Source: Ambrosia x helenae
Lineage: Eukaryota > Streptophyta > Magnoliopsida > Asterales > Asteraceae
Length of the DNA stretch: 64,000 bases
Assembly (NCBI GenBank): GCA_030844895.1
Contig: CM061234.1
Span: 12,272,043-12,336,042 of the forward strand
Direction: 5' to 3'
Each line of letters begins with the position of its first letter. Positions within the stretch are counted from its first letter, which is position 1. The position numbers and the translations under genes were made by a program. This document shows positions 44,745 to 55,958 of this stretch, in pieces. A model generated the notes under the pieces. That model made no database searches, was not told the origin of the DNA, and saw only the letters and a list, made by a program, of their open reading frames with translations.

Positions 44745-45550
44745 ACCGGACCGGTTCGATCCTATCGTGCTGGTTATCAACCCAGACCGTTATGACCCGG
44801 CCGGGCCAGGTAGCGACACGGACCGTTTCGATCCGGCCTGGCCCCGGTAGCGACCTGGAACGTTTTGACCCGGCCTGGCCCGGTAACGACCCAGACCGTT
44901 TCAACCCGACCCGCCCCGTAGAGACCTGGACTGTTTCGACCCGGACGGGCCCGGTAGCAACCCGGACAGTTTCGACCCGGCCTGGCCCGGTAACGACCCA
45001 GACCGTTTCAACCCGACCCGCCCCGTAGAGACCCGGATTGTTTCGACCCGGACGGGCCCGGTAGCGACCCGGACAGTTTCGATCCGGTCGGGCCCGGTAA
45101 CGACCCAGACCGTTTCAACCTGACCAGTCCCGTAGCGACCCGGACTGTTTTGACCCGGCCTGATCCGGTAGCAACCGGGAACGTTTCGATCCGGTCGGGC
45201 CAGGTAACGACCCAGACTGTTTCAACCTAACCCGTCCCGTACCGACCCGGACAGTTTTGACCTGACCGGGCCCGGTAGCGACCCGGACAGTTTTGACCTG
45301 ACCGGGCCCGGTAACGACCCAGACCGTTTCAACATGACCCGTCCCGTAGCGACCCGGATTGTTTTGAACCGGACGGGCCTTGTAGCGACCCGGACAGTTT
45401 CGACCCGACCGGGCCCAGTAACGACCCAGACCATTTCAACCTGACCCGTCCCGTAGCGAACCGGACCGTTTCGACCCGACCGGGCCCGGTAACGACCCAA
45501 ACCGTTTCAGCCTAATCCGTCCCGTAGTGACCTGTACTGTTTCGATCCGA
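44745..45550. repeat. GC-rich 36-bp minisatellite with ~108-bp higher-order period
   Basis: The unit is GTTTCGACCCGGACGGGCCC plus GGTAGCGACCCGGACA. Around 22 units follow one another. Every third unit is alike (CCGTAGAGACC-type, GGTAGCGACC-type, GGTAACGACCCAGA-type), giving a higher-order repeat of about 108 bp. Because 36 is divisible by 3, frames stay open on both strands and encode a 12-residue repeat. There is no sign that it is a gene. It starts about 220 bases after the B3-like stop codon. Confidence 0.85.
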
Positions 45551-45957
45551 CTAGAGTTATCAACAAATGCAAAAAATATAATTTTTTGTTTTTATTGACA
45601 TTGAATTCTATCAGGCATCTACGCTTTTGTATATGGTTATCTAAAAATACCCATCATGACCCATTTGTTTTTTTTTTAATATACCCATCCTGACCCAATT
45701 ACTTATTTCCTACAATTAAAATTACCCATCCTAACCCTCTTGAAAATTATATTAAACTCATTTTAACTCACAAGGTCAAATTTTAAACCCAAAACAATCC
45801 AAACTCAATTAGATGGGTTGAAATTGTCAGGTCTAGTCAAACCTCATGTTGAAGACCTAAGATGCTTTTTAAAAGGGTTATTGCTTTTTTTTTAATTAAA
45901 CCACAACATTTTTTGTTAAGCTTTGGATGAAAGTCTCAAAACTACTTTTTTTTTTTT
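45551..45957. other. AT-rich spacer up to the large MULE
   Basis: No gene is seen. It ends in a run of 12 T at 45946-45957, the insertion site of the large MULE. Confidence 0.5.
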
Positions 45958-46240
45958 GGGAAAATGGCCAAAATAGCCCCTTGACCGGGCGTTTTGCGTA
46001 AATAGCCCCCTCCACCGTCTTTGGAGAGACGGGACACGGTTTCCAAAAGGGCTGAACCGTCTTCCGAGATCCTTTGGTTTCCAACCAGTAGCAACCCAAC
46101 ACGTGGCGGTTACGATCCCGATGTCTGCCAACCGGCTCCCGTGGCGGCTTAAGACGTGTCAGCGCCGCAAAGCCGTCTCCGGTGGGGTCCTTGAGACGGT
46201 TCACCAACGGCTCAAGTTAAGCCGTCTTCGGCTCGGCTTA
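45958..46240 (+). repeat. Left TIR of the large MULE
   Basis: 283 bp, GC-rich after the first 50 bases, with several CCGTCT and AGACGG words in both orientations. Its pairing with 58047-58331 ends at GGCTTA. Confidence 0.9.
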
Positions 46241-46573
46241 TAATAAAATAATATATCCGATCCCACCGGAGACGGCTCCTGAGCCGGTTCGGGTACGAAA
46301 AAGCCGTCTCCGGTGACGTCTTGTAGAAGTTATCAACCGTCTCCTGAGACGTCAGCGGGTACGAAAAAGACGGCTTCCCGTACCGTCTTTTTACTGTTTC
46401 TGCACCGACTCGGTGCCGGACGTCGTACATCGCCGGAGACGTTTTCGGTGATGTGACGTCCATGACGAACCGTTTGTTATAAAATTAGTAAATTTTGTAA
46501 CAATTTTGTTTGAATTTTTTCTTGTATTCCTTATTTTTCTTTCAAAGTGTTAAAAAAAGTTGTGTTTTTAAAA
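46241..46573 (+). promoter_or_regulatory. Subterminal region and transposase promoter
   Basis: This lies between the left TIR and the transposase ATG. A TATA-like TTATAATAAAATAATATAT (46238-46256) lies at the TIR edge. Several GAGACGG and CCGTCTC copies follow, for example GGAGACGGCTCC and CAACCGTCTCCTGAGACG. An AT-rich leader runs to the ATG. Confidence 0.5.
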
Positions 46574-49029
46574 ATGGTTAGTTTTATAATCTATAGTGGA
46601 GGCAGGAGGGAAGTTGTCAACGGTCGAATGGAATACGTTGTTGATAGTAGCTGTAAAAGACGTGGTTTTGAAATTGATTCAAATATCTCGTATCTTAGTT
46701 TTTTAAATGTAGTTTCCGATGTGTGTGAGATTCCAAACATTTCAAGGTTATCTTATAAAATGTCAGCTTTTGATGATGCAATCGACATTTTTAATGATCG
46801 TGATGTATCTTTTCTTTTTAAAGTTGCTTTGCAAAACCCCCATGAAGTATTGAAGTTGTATGTTGTAGATGAACCAGGTGTGGGTTCGTCTAGTAATGCT
46901 CATTTAAATGACGTACCTTCAAATGATTCAAAAGTCCCTGATCTAAATGTGTCTATAGAAAATTTTGATCATTACACACCATATGGGTGTTTTGGAAATT
47001 TCGATGATGAGAAAGCTGAAAAAGAAGAATTTTATGGAAAGCCAAGTCCTGAATTGTTTTCAGATATAACCAAAAGCTCTTTAGTTTTTTCTGAAGGTTC
47101 CGTATTTCGTAACAAAGATGAATTGAAATTGCAGTTAGGAAATTTTTGTTTGTCTGAACGTTTTTCCTATAAAGTCGACAGGTCATCTAATACGAGGTAT
47201 GAAATTTCATGTGTAGTTGATGATTGTGATTGGCAATTTAGGTCACGTTCTGTCCCAACTTCAGACACGTTTTTTGTTACATTTTTTAACAACAACCACA
47301 CATGTTCTAAAACTCAAACACATCCCCATCTTCGTCAAGCTAACCCGCAAGTAATTGGTAGCATACTGAAGCACCAATTGCGAGATACTAGACGTGTTTA
47401 TCGTGGAAACGAAATAGTACAAGATTTTCGAGAAAGATTTAAGGTTGATATATCATATACTCAAGCTTGGCGGGGGAAGTGTCATGCACTTGAGCTTTTG
47501 CAAGGAAGTAGCAAACAATCGTTTTCTGAGCTTCCGTTCTACTGCTATAATTTGCGAAATGCAAATCCAGGGACTGTTACTGAGATTAAAACTGATGAAG
47601 ACAATCGTTTTGAAATGCTTTTTATTGCCATTGGTGCAACGGTCAGTAAAATATTTTTACCTATTTTCATACCAACTTAAATAAATTATTGATGTTTTGG
47701 TTTACTGAAGTCTAAAATTTATCTGTTTTTCATTTTATTAAATAGATTCGGAGTTTTCTTCTGTCTTTAAGACCGGTCATTATTATAGACGCGGCACACT
47801 TAAAAGGTGAGTTTAAGGGAACGTTATTCCTTGCTGTTGGCATGGATGGTAACAACCAAATTTTACCCGTTGGATATGGTATCGGCAAATCCGAGGACGG
47901 TGAGAGTTGGACGTGGTTCTTATCGAAACTTAAAGAGTGTATCGGTGAGCACCCGGATTTGGCGATCATATCTGACAGAGCCAACTCAATATATTTGGCA
48001 GTTCGGACGGTTTTTCCTAATGCCTTTCACGGGTTGTGCTGTCGACATTTGATGGTGAACTTAAAGATACCAAAAAGCAAAAAGAAGGATTTAGAGACAC
48101 TGTGGTGGAACACTTGTAAAGCTTACCGGGTGTCTGATTTTGAAGAAAGTTTTAACGCGCTTTGTGCAGCCCTACCACGGGTTAGGAATACTCTATTGAG
48201 TATCGGTTTACATAAGTGGTCAAGAGCACACTGTTCGGGGAAACGATATCATTATATGACATCTAACAGTGCAGAGTCAATCAACGCCTTATCTAAGGAC
48301 GAACGAAAAGTTCCAATCACCCATTTGGTTGAATTTTTTAGACAAAAACTTCAACAATGGTATTACGAACGCCGAAATGAGGCTATTCAAAATAAACACG
48401 TACTGACTCCTTTCGCGGTAAAAAAAATTATTAAAAAGATTGAATATTCTAGAACGTGGAAGGCTTATGGCGTTGGGGTTAACACTTTTCAAGTTCTAGA
48501 CGGTGGGAAAAATGGTTTTGTTGATCTGTCTAATGAAACATGCAGTTGTTGTGTTCCCCAGATATCTGGTTTCCCATGTGGCCACATGATTGCAGTATCA
48601 AAATTACTGAAGGAAAAGGACTGCAGTCATTATACGTCACCTTGGTATAGCAACCAGTTATACAAAACAACATATGAAGAGGCCATTTATCCTTTACCCC
48701 ACAGGTCTGAATGGGAGACGCCAGAGTATTTGATTCCTCTACAACCACCACATATCACAAAACGACAGTCGGGACGTCCTCGTGAAAATAAACGAATTTT
48801 ATCGAGAGGCGAGGAACCTACGCCTGTATATTGCAGTCGTTGTAAAACTCACGGTCATCATCGTGACCGATGTTCAGCTCCTGTTGCCTCACGATCAAAA
48901 TCTGCCAGGCGTGGTTCAAAGAAAGAAAATCATCATCAAACACCGTCCCCCACTTTCGTTGAAGCAGATGACTTTGCAGAATATGTAATTCATAATACTT
49001 GTTCGACTGTTAACCTTGCTGATTTTTAG
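46574..49029 (+). CDS. MURA-type MULE transposase, two exons
   Basis: Exon 1 is 46574-47641 and exon 2 is 47746-49029. The 104-bp GT-AG intron is in phase 0, and the join reads AIGAT then IRSFLLSLRP, as in the family. The product is 783 residues. The N-terminus has a PB1-like fold region (FIIYSGGRREVV), then a MuDR-type DNA-binding domain with a Cys/His cluster (SCVVDDCDW...NNNHTC). The DDE catalytic residues are all present: Asp371 (VIIIDAAHLKG), Asp433 (AIISDRAN) and Glu533 (NSAESINA). The CRHL element of the family is also present. A SWIM finger (CSCCVPQISGFPCGH, about 622-636) and a CX2CX4HX4C zinc knuckle (CSRCKTHGHHRDRC, about 719-732) follow. No stop or frameshift was found. It should cut and join at the TIRs of this element. 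The start was chosen because MVSFIIYSGG is the usual beginning; an in-frame codon upstream at 46547 is not ATG-supported by homology. Confidence 0.92.
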
Positions 49030-49139
49030 TGGTGTTATTTACTTTAATTTATTTACTTAACAATGTTTATAACATAAAATTACAAATAACTTCGATATAT
49101 CAAGTTTTACATCAATACATAAACTAGGTAGATAAATAT

Positions 49140-50169
49140 TTAAATATTTGACGGTGCAAAACGACCAGCATAAATTTCATCTGCCATGAAACGTCTGAAT
49201 CTCATGCAAGCATCATGTAGGCTTCCTTCTCTCCAAGTCAATGACATGTTTTGAACAAGATTTCTCAGCAACATACAAACGATTACCCCTGAATGTCGAC
49301 CAATGCGACTATTGGTGACAGGCCAGACAACATCCCCCCAAAATTGTAATGATTCAACTTCGTTTCTACCAGACTTTTGCCAGTACGTTATAGCCCCCAG
49401 AAACCATATGAAAGCAGATTCAAATTCTATAAGAATTTGATGAATTTTTCTATGAATGCAAAAAGTATCACCGCAATCTATGGGACTACATTTATTTGGG
49501 AAATACACTGTTACTTGTAGTAATTTCATGTCAACTTGTAGAACAAACCAGTTTTCATCGTCTATCGAGGCTGGTATATATACCTGAAAATTACAGTCCA
49601 AAACGAAATGTAGATTTTATACAGCACGATAAAAAGGTATAAATATACAAAAAAAAAACAGTATTTTACCATATCAACTTCCCAAAGAGGTGGATATATT
49701 CTTCTCGAGCCGTTTGCGTAGCAATAAGCATGGTGATCTTGTTCAATAATTAGGCTATAGAAATTAGGGGGAAGAACACTCCAAAGACCATAACTACATG
49801 TTGTTGGTCTTCTTTGTCGTTCAATGTCCCTTAACGACATCAATTTGTTGCACCATGCACGAACATGCTGTAAATAAATGTTAATAAAATCACAAAAATA
49901 TTATCATTTCATATAACGTAAAACGTAACAGTCATAGTATTTACCGTTTTTTGAAGATATCCGCTTCCACAGTACCCTAAAATACCACCCCACCACTCTT
50001 TGTTTAATGGTGTACGCCCCATATAGATTGTATAGCAACATGTGCTATCACCATCGTAGTAAAACTCAAGAACATTTGGAGCCCAAAAACTTGATTGGTT
50101 ATGTGGATTTACCCAAATTGTGTTCTCCACGGGAGCAGGAATGTTAGTCATTATGCTATTAAAAAGCAT
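49140..50169 (-). CDS. ULP1-like protein with lost catalytic residues (ULP-B)
   Basis: Three exons on the minus strand: 50169-49945, 49867-49670 and 49583-49140, all with GT-AG introns and phase-0 joins (GYLQKT/HVRAWCNKLM and WEVDM/VYIPASIDDENW). From the ATG at 50169 the product is about 288 residues. The open frame continues further upstream without an ATG, so a longer start or an extra exon is possible. The fold markers of plant ULP1-like proteins are present: WSVLPPNFY, VYIPASIDDENWFVLQV and the C-terminal RRFMADEIYAGRFAP. The catalytic His is replaced (DENW where the protease has QHW), the Asp position reads VYFP, and the DCG box reads HSG (GRHSGVIVC), so Cys became Ser. It is probably not a protease. 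It may bind SUMO-like or other partners, but this is inference. It is adjacent to and divergent from the GRF gene. Confidence 0.7.
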
Positions 50170-50345
50170 GTGAAATGAGGTTCTATATAAGGACCTAGGT
50201 TGATAGGTGTACCAATATCGGGTGGAATTTGCAATTTTTGACAAACGTCAAGGACTAAATTGGCAAATAACTCTTTCGTTTTTTATAAATATACCTACCA
50301 CCAACCGTTCATCATCAATTGTGTAGAGGTTTATATACCATCACC
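50170..50345. promoter_or_regulatory. Short divergent promoter between ULP-B and the GRF gene
   Basis: Only 176 bp separate the two start codons. TTTTATAAATATACC at 50280-50294 is a good TATA box for the GRF gene. TTATATAGA on the minus strand near 50188 is a candidate for ULP-B, but it lies very close to the ATG. Confidence 0.45.
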
Positions 50346-50751
50346 ATGTCTCAGACATCATCTTCATCTTCAAGGTCTTCATCTAGACGATTTAGCAGGT
50401 CAAGAGAAATATGTTCATGCGGTGCAACTACACGTATACTTATCTCGAGAACTGATGCAAACCCGGATAGAGACTTCGTGTGTTGCGTAAGTATTAAATT
50501 TTAATATTTATCGTGTGCTTTTAATGATCATCAAATAACTGTTTATTTTTTTTAAACCACAGACTGCTGGTTGTGGATTTATTAGGTGGGTAGAAGCGTC
50601 AGAATGTTTCAGGTGCAAAAAAACCGTTCCGGGGTTGAGGCAATCGTTAGACGAGCAACAAGCTTTGGCTAGAAAATACCGTTTGCAGGCGAGATTGTTG
50701 AAGTTACTTTTGGTAGTTAGTTGGGTTTTGTTTGCATATCTACTAATGTAA
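50346..50751 (+). CDS. Small GRF-type zinc-finger protein with C-terminal membrane segment
   Basis: Two exons, 50346-50486 and 50563-50751, with a 76-bp GT-AG intron in phase 0 give 109 residues. A Ser/Arg-rich start is followed by the GRF finger: CSCG (residues 23-26), then NPDRDFVCC, then AGCGFIRWVEA. The zinc ligands and the G-R-F-like DRDF and FIRW positions can be seen. A second pair CFRC follows. The C-terminus has a predicted coil (LDEQQALARKYRLQARLL) and ends in a hydrophobic segment LLVVSWVLFAYLLM, so it may be tail-anchored. GRF fingers bind single-stranded nucleic acid in several proteins, and small GRF/TM proteins are common in plants. Its role in a transposon is unknown. The open frame is intact. 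Confidence 0.75.
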
Positions 50752-50788
50752 CACAAGAGGAGTAGTAATAATAATGACATTAGTAATA

Positions 50789-53700
50789 TTAAGGTAACAA
50801 TTTCAGTTCGTCTTCATCGGAAGTCTGTCTATTATCTATCGAATCAGCTTCCGGCAAAACGTTCTTATAAAATTCAAAGGCCATCCTGTGCCGCATTTTT
50901 AAAGCTGCTACTTGGGTGTTTTCATATTTATTTAGAGGTTCGTTTTTAATCAACCTCTCAATAAATATGCACACCCAAACCCCACAATCACCAAGATGTC
51001 CGGACTGTTGGGGTACATCTCCAGGCTCTACGACTTCGAAAGGAGGGGCGTACATGTACGGGTTTACGGATTCGTAGTAATTATTGGATCTTAGCCAAAG
51101 GTCAAATGCATAATTAGCATTGCATATGACCTCTCTTTTGGCCTCCCGTAAGCCCTCCAAAGACAGTAAACTGCAAAATATAGAAAAAACATTATCAAAA
51201 TTAACACTATTACTTAATGAAAACCGGCATTAAAAAAATAGGTTCAACATTTACCTGTCATAGATGGTAAACGTTCGCTGGCACAGGTTAAAAACTCCGA
51301 GGATCCAATGTTGTTTGCTTATATTCAACACAACATATACCTATTAAATCGCGAATAGTTTGAAACAAAATGTTAAAAGCAAATCATAATATGTTCAACA
51401 AACAAAACCATGATTTAAATTTGAAAAACAACCTCGTCAACATCAGCGATGTTTGGAAACGGTTCGAACGACCCATCAAACAAATCTTTAAAAGCCTGCT
51501 TATTAGTACGGCTAAGTAAACCCCCCACAAAATATGGAGGAAGGATGCTCCAACGGGAGGTTGAGCTCCAAAGAGTCTCGTAGAGACAGTGTGCATCCAT
51601 ATATGTGCTATAATAAATAAAAATTAATATTCAATATTAAACTGCGGTAAATATATTAATTAAATTAAACATAGTTAATAAAAGTAACAAATATTTAAAA
51701 ATTATTACCTCGGTGCCTAACCAACTGAGTGACTCATCGCCGAAAAGATCTTCCCAAAAGCCATCCGGGAATATACTTCCCCCAATTAGTGCACAAGTTC
51801 TATGTTTATCCTTTTGTTTTGGATACCATTTTTTTATTTGTTTTATGTTTTCGTTTTCATCGTTTGATTTGAACTTCTTCTTTTTTGCACCTTTTATTGT
51901 TGTGAATGGGGAAAGCATACACGAGGCTGGCTTTGTTGACCTTTGAGACGTCTCAACTGTTAAAGTGACAAAAGTAAACCAATTATTTTGAATTTAAATG
52001 TTAAACTATGAAGGAAAAAAATAAAATAAAACAAAACTACCTCAGGCTTTTTTACGCCATCGGTGTTTGGTCTATATACATCACCCGAGCTAAAAAATTC
52101 ATCAACATTTTCATTGAGATGCGAGCTCGTCGGGCCTTCTACACCAGTCGGTTGAGATTTACGTACCTAAGATTTAAAAATGTTAATTATTTTAAACTTT
52201 TCAACAAATTAATACGGATTAATAATAATCATACGACAATTTTACCTCAGGTAGTAAACCTTTCAACTTGTTATTATAAAAGTTTTCCAACCTATCATCC
52301 ATCAACGCTTTAAATTGCTCTATTAAATCATCGTTGATAGTGTAGGTTGTCGGAACAGTTTCCGACTTTCTTTTTTTGGCCGTCGGATCAACAGGCTGAT
52401 CACCGTAAACCGTATGCAGATCATCGAAACCACCATCCACACCATCCGCTGCCGTATTATCAAAATTTACATAGGCAGACGGATGAAACTCGGCCGGCTT
52501 ATTAAAGCACCCTTGAGACGAGGATTTTTGTGCTCGTAAAAAATGGGCGCTATCAGTGTACCAGGCACAGCGCAGCTCAGAGTTATTCGGAAGTAGAAAC
52601 CTAAACGGCTTAAGCCCTTCAACCTGAAGCGCAACAATTTTTTTTCAAATTTTATCACTTATATTTAGTTTTTCAAAAAAAAATTGTTGAAAATGATTTC
52701 AAAAGATTACCATAGAATTTTCGGTGATCTTACGATCAATGGTGCTCCTCTTCATTTTTTTTCCCGGACCCCAGGAAAGAACTCTGGGGATTGCATCACC
52801 AAGAAAAAAATCTCTATCGTTTCTAAATTCTGGAAATATCTCATATATCCAGATCTGCAAGTTTTTAAACAAAATTTAGAAATATCTCAAATATTTGTTA
52901 AAATTAATAAATAAAAGTAAATAATTCATAAAATCTAATACCTTGAAAACCCAATTACAAGATTTTAAACTGAAGCCCTTTGTACCCCGCTTTTGAATCA
53001 GGTGCATGTTATTGATGTTTTTAACCAAATCTTCCCAAAAATAACTTCCCCATGGAAACCTATTCAACACTACAAAGTCATCAACAAGATCGAGCACAAG
53101 ATCATCCACGGTCGCGGTATTTTGGGTACCCTTAAACACCGATTCAATCAATACCAGGATACAAATACGGACAAGATCATCCACCTCATAATCGCTCCAG
53201 TCACCGTTGAAAATAGCAAGCACACTTTCATAAGATACCTTACTCACCTCACCAAATATTCGTCTTTTAAACGATGTTGGGGATTGTGCGAGTTCCCAAC
53301 CATCGTGACGGCCAAATCTTAGGCCCGTTATCAGACAAAATTGTTGTGGAGTGAATACAAGACTATTAGGACCGATTTGATAAAAAAGGCCGTCGATACT
53401 AGGCAGTCCCGTCTCAATCTAATGTTGTGCCACTGAGAGTAACAAATTACTTTCGCAAAGATGGCTCATAACATCCAGAAAGTGACCGAAGACGGTCTCC
53501 CTAAAACGCCTTTGCATTGCCTCGGACATTCTAGTATTCATTTGTGTTACTTTGTTCCAGGCACTTCGGACTTTTATTTCGGTATCAGACTAAAAAAAAG
53601 GTTATAAAAAAATATTTAGTAACGAACAAGGTAAATGAAAAATGATAAAAATACTTGAATGAAAAATGGTAGTAAACGCTTACCGGAGGAGGTAAGCTCC

Positions 53701-53806
53701 GAGGAGGATTCGGCTGTTGTGGGTGCCGAAAAAACTCTTCGTACTGTTCCTCTTGTAGGATTTGATTTGCGTTCATCGGGTCGACAAAGTCATTCGGATT
53801 AAACAT
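50789..53806 (-). pseudogene. DUF1985-like plus ULP1 cysteine protease gene (ULP-C), two lesions
   Basis: Nine exons can be traced on the minus strand: 53806-53684, 53589-52942, 52854-52711, 52623-52246, 52166-52041, 51951-51709, 51607-51433, 51340-51255 and 51170-50789. The start is MFNPNDFVDP. Exon 2 has a DUF1985-like domain (FTPQQFCLITGLRFG, IFGEVSKVSYESV, FPWGSYFWEDLV). The last exons form a ULP1 domain with all catalytic positions: His in KQHWILGV, Asp in FTIYDS, Gln in PQQSG, and Cys in LGDCGVWVC. ULP1-type enzymes cleave SUMO or related conjugates. Two lesions are seen: an in-frame TAG in exon 2 (53421-53419, after SVAQH) and a frame mismatch at the exon 6/7 junction, where a 1-base shift seems needed. 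The exon 6 acceptor is also unusual. It may be a recent pseudogene, or my exon model is wrong at those points. Confidence 0.65.
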
Positions 53807-54713
53807 GGTCAAACGGGTTTGGTCAACCTCGATTAACGGACAACAAAAAAACAAACAAAATTAAAAATTAATCAACGGTCGACGGTGTGCACGTTCGTGG
53901 TGGACCACTTGACCAAAAATATGTCGTGTGGTCCCGTTTGTGTTGTGTCGTTTTCAATGAAAAAAAAAATTTTAAACTTTAAAAAGGAACGTTAATATTA
54001 CCTTTTTAATTATAAATGATCGTCGTCTGATACTTTGACCGGAGTCCTAGCAAACCGTTCGCCGGAAAATAGATGATAAACAAGAAAACCGGTAAAAGAG
54101 CGTTCCCGTCAGCGTAGCGTCTTTCGGTGGAGAGAATTTCACCGAAAGTTTACTTTTACCCCCAAAAGGTAAACCCTAGTAGGACCGGGCTGCATGGGTC
54201 GGGTCCGGTTCCCAAAGCGTCTCAGGAGACGGGTTCGGTTCCCAAAGCCTCTCAGTCAACCCTCTGACAAAGCCGGGTCCCGGTTCCCAACCCGTCTTTT
54301 GAGCCGGTACCCGGAACGATCTGGTGAGCCGGTTCCGGTTCCCAACACGTCTTTTGAGCCGGTACCCGGAACGATCTGCTGAGCCGGTTCCGGTTCCCAA
54401 CCCGTCTCACAAGCCGGGTCCGGTTCCCAACGCTTCTCAGTCGGCTCCCAAGGAGACGGTTCCCAATACCAACCCGTCTGACGAGACGGTTCCCAAAGCC
54501 TCTTAGTCGGCTCCCAAGGAGACGGTTCCCATTGCTGTCAGACGGTTCCCGAGAGTGCATTTTGTGGGCCCCTAATTAATTAAAAATTTAAAAAACAAAA
54601 AATTAAAAATTTAAATAAATAATTTATATTTAAAATCATCTTTATATAAGTAGTTGTAAACGTAAAATATTTTGTCGTTAAAAAACGTTGTTGGAGAAGT
54701 TTCGCTCAAGAAA
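53807..54713. promoter_or_regulatory. Central divergent regulatory region with GAGACGG inverted repeats
   Basis: This lies between ULP-C (leftward) and ULP-B2 (rightward). 54180-54555 is GC-rich and made of repeated GGTTCCCAACCCGTCT, GAGCCGGTACCCGGAACGAT and AAGGAGACGGTTCCC blocks, including palindromic CGTCTCAGGAGACG and CCGTCTGACGAGACGG. The same words occur in the TIRs. A TATA box TTTATATAAG lies at 54643-54652, about 65 bases before the ULP-B2 ATG. Confidence 0.6.
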
Positions 54714-55753
54714 ATGTCTGACGGCCGTGATAAAAATATAGCTCCAGAAGAATACTTTTCTCAACCAGAGAAACATTCCTCGAGTTGGATACTAAAAAAA
54801 TGGAGGCGTCCAAAGGAACCTGAAATTACCAAAGAAAGAGAATTTATCAGTAATCGACAAAGCTTACACGGAAACGTTATCGGCAAATGGGCTATACCGG
54901 ACGATGAGAATGATAATTGGGCAACTAATGTTGTTGACTTCTACAATAAAGGCGACGCACCGTTTTGTTATTCTGCTGTTTTTTCAAGAAGTATTGAGCT
55001 TGACAAAAATTTTTGGGGAATTTTGTTGGGCTATCGTTCTAACGGCTACCTCACACCAACAGTAATAACTTAAATTTTAATGTTTTTTTTTATTTTTTTT
55101 ACTGAAATTGTGATTCAATTATTTTTCAGCATGTTGAAGGATGGGTTGGAAGACTGATGAACTGGAGGAGTAGAAAGCTACAAAAAAATGCTTCGCTAAA
55201 TATGCGGTGGACAATTCTTCCACCAGAATTTTATAATTCGTTATTAGAATCTGTACCAAAAAACTTGGCCAACTATTGCAATGGCAAATTCAAACCGTTT
55301 CCTTCATTTTTCGACGTTGATTTTGTTTTTTTCCCCGTTCAGCTTGAAAATAGGGAATGGTTACTGGTGCGACTAGAGTTGGTGACACAAGAACTTGTTA
55401 TGTATGCTTGCGAAGACCTTCGTATCAGAGACAAATACAGAACCATTGTTCACCCAAAGCTGACGAAGATACAAGTTTATTTAGGAGCTTTACTAGTGAA
55501 CATAAGATTCTGGAAGAAAACAGGTAATCCAGAAAAATGTATAACTTTCAATCTTAACGAAGACTATGTTGCACCACATAACTCCCTGTCTGGTAATGAA
55601 GCGGTATATCTTTGTATGCTGATGGAGCATTTGGTTACTGATAAACCAATTACTACGAACGGTGATCTAAAACAAACATGTTCGTCTTACAGACGATTCA
55701 TGGCTGAAAAAATGTATTTCTGGAGGTGCTTACCACGTCCAAACAATTCTTAA
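54714..55753 (+). CDS. ULP1-like protein with lost catalytic residues (ULP-B2)
   Basis: Two exons, 54714-55061 and 55130-55753, with a 68-bp GT-AG intron in phase 0, encode 323 residues. The ATG is the first true one after a TATA box; the open frame upstream begins with TTG. The intron falls at GYLTPT/HVEGWVGRLM, the same place as intron 1 of ULP-B (GYLQKT/HVRAWCNKLM), so the two genes are paralogues. The second ULP-B intron is absent. Fold markers are WTILPPEFY, VFFPVQLENREWLLVRLEL and YRRFMAEKMYFWRCLPR. The catalytic sites are gone: NREW instead of xHW, VMYAC where Asp is expected, and GNEAVYLC instead of GDCGVxVC. The frame is intact over 323 codons, which suggests some retained use. A non-enzymatic, perhaps protein-binding, role is inference. 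Confidence 0.72.
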
Positions 55754-55958
55754 TAAAATGTTCTTATTTTGGAAGTTTATTTATTTTTTTAATTGTCCTT
55801 ATTTTATTTTTACCTACCATATTAATTACATTTATTTATTTACCATATTAAATATTTAATTAAATTAAATTATTTCACACTATAAATACCCACCAAATTA
55901 ACAAATTCTTCACTACATCACACATTTTTCTTACAAAACATCAATCAAACCAAGTAAA
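55754..55958 (+). promoter_or_regulatory. Promoter of SANT-like gene 1
   Basis: An AT-rich spacer holds a TATA box CACTATAAATACC at about 55878-55890, 70-80 bases before the ATG at 55959. Confidence 0.5.

Noticed and set aside
44624..45500. Open frames on both strands in the GC-rich repeat (for example TRPGPV repeats)
   Set aside because: They follow from a 36-bp unit divisible by three. No start context, domain or codon signal supports a gene.
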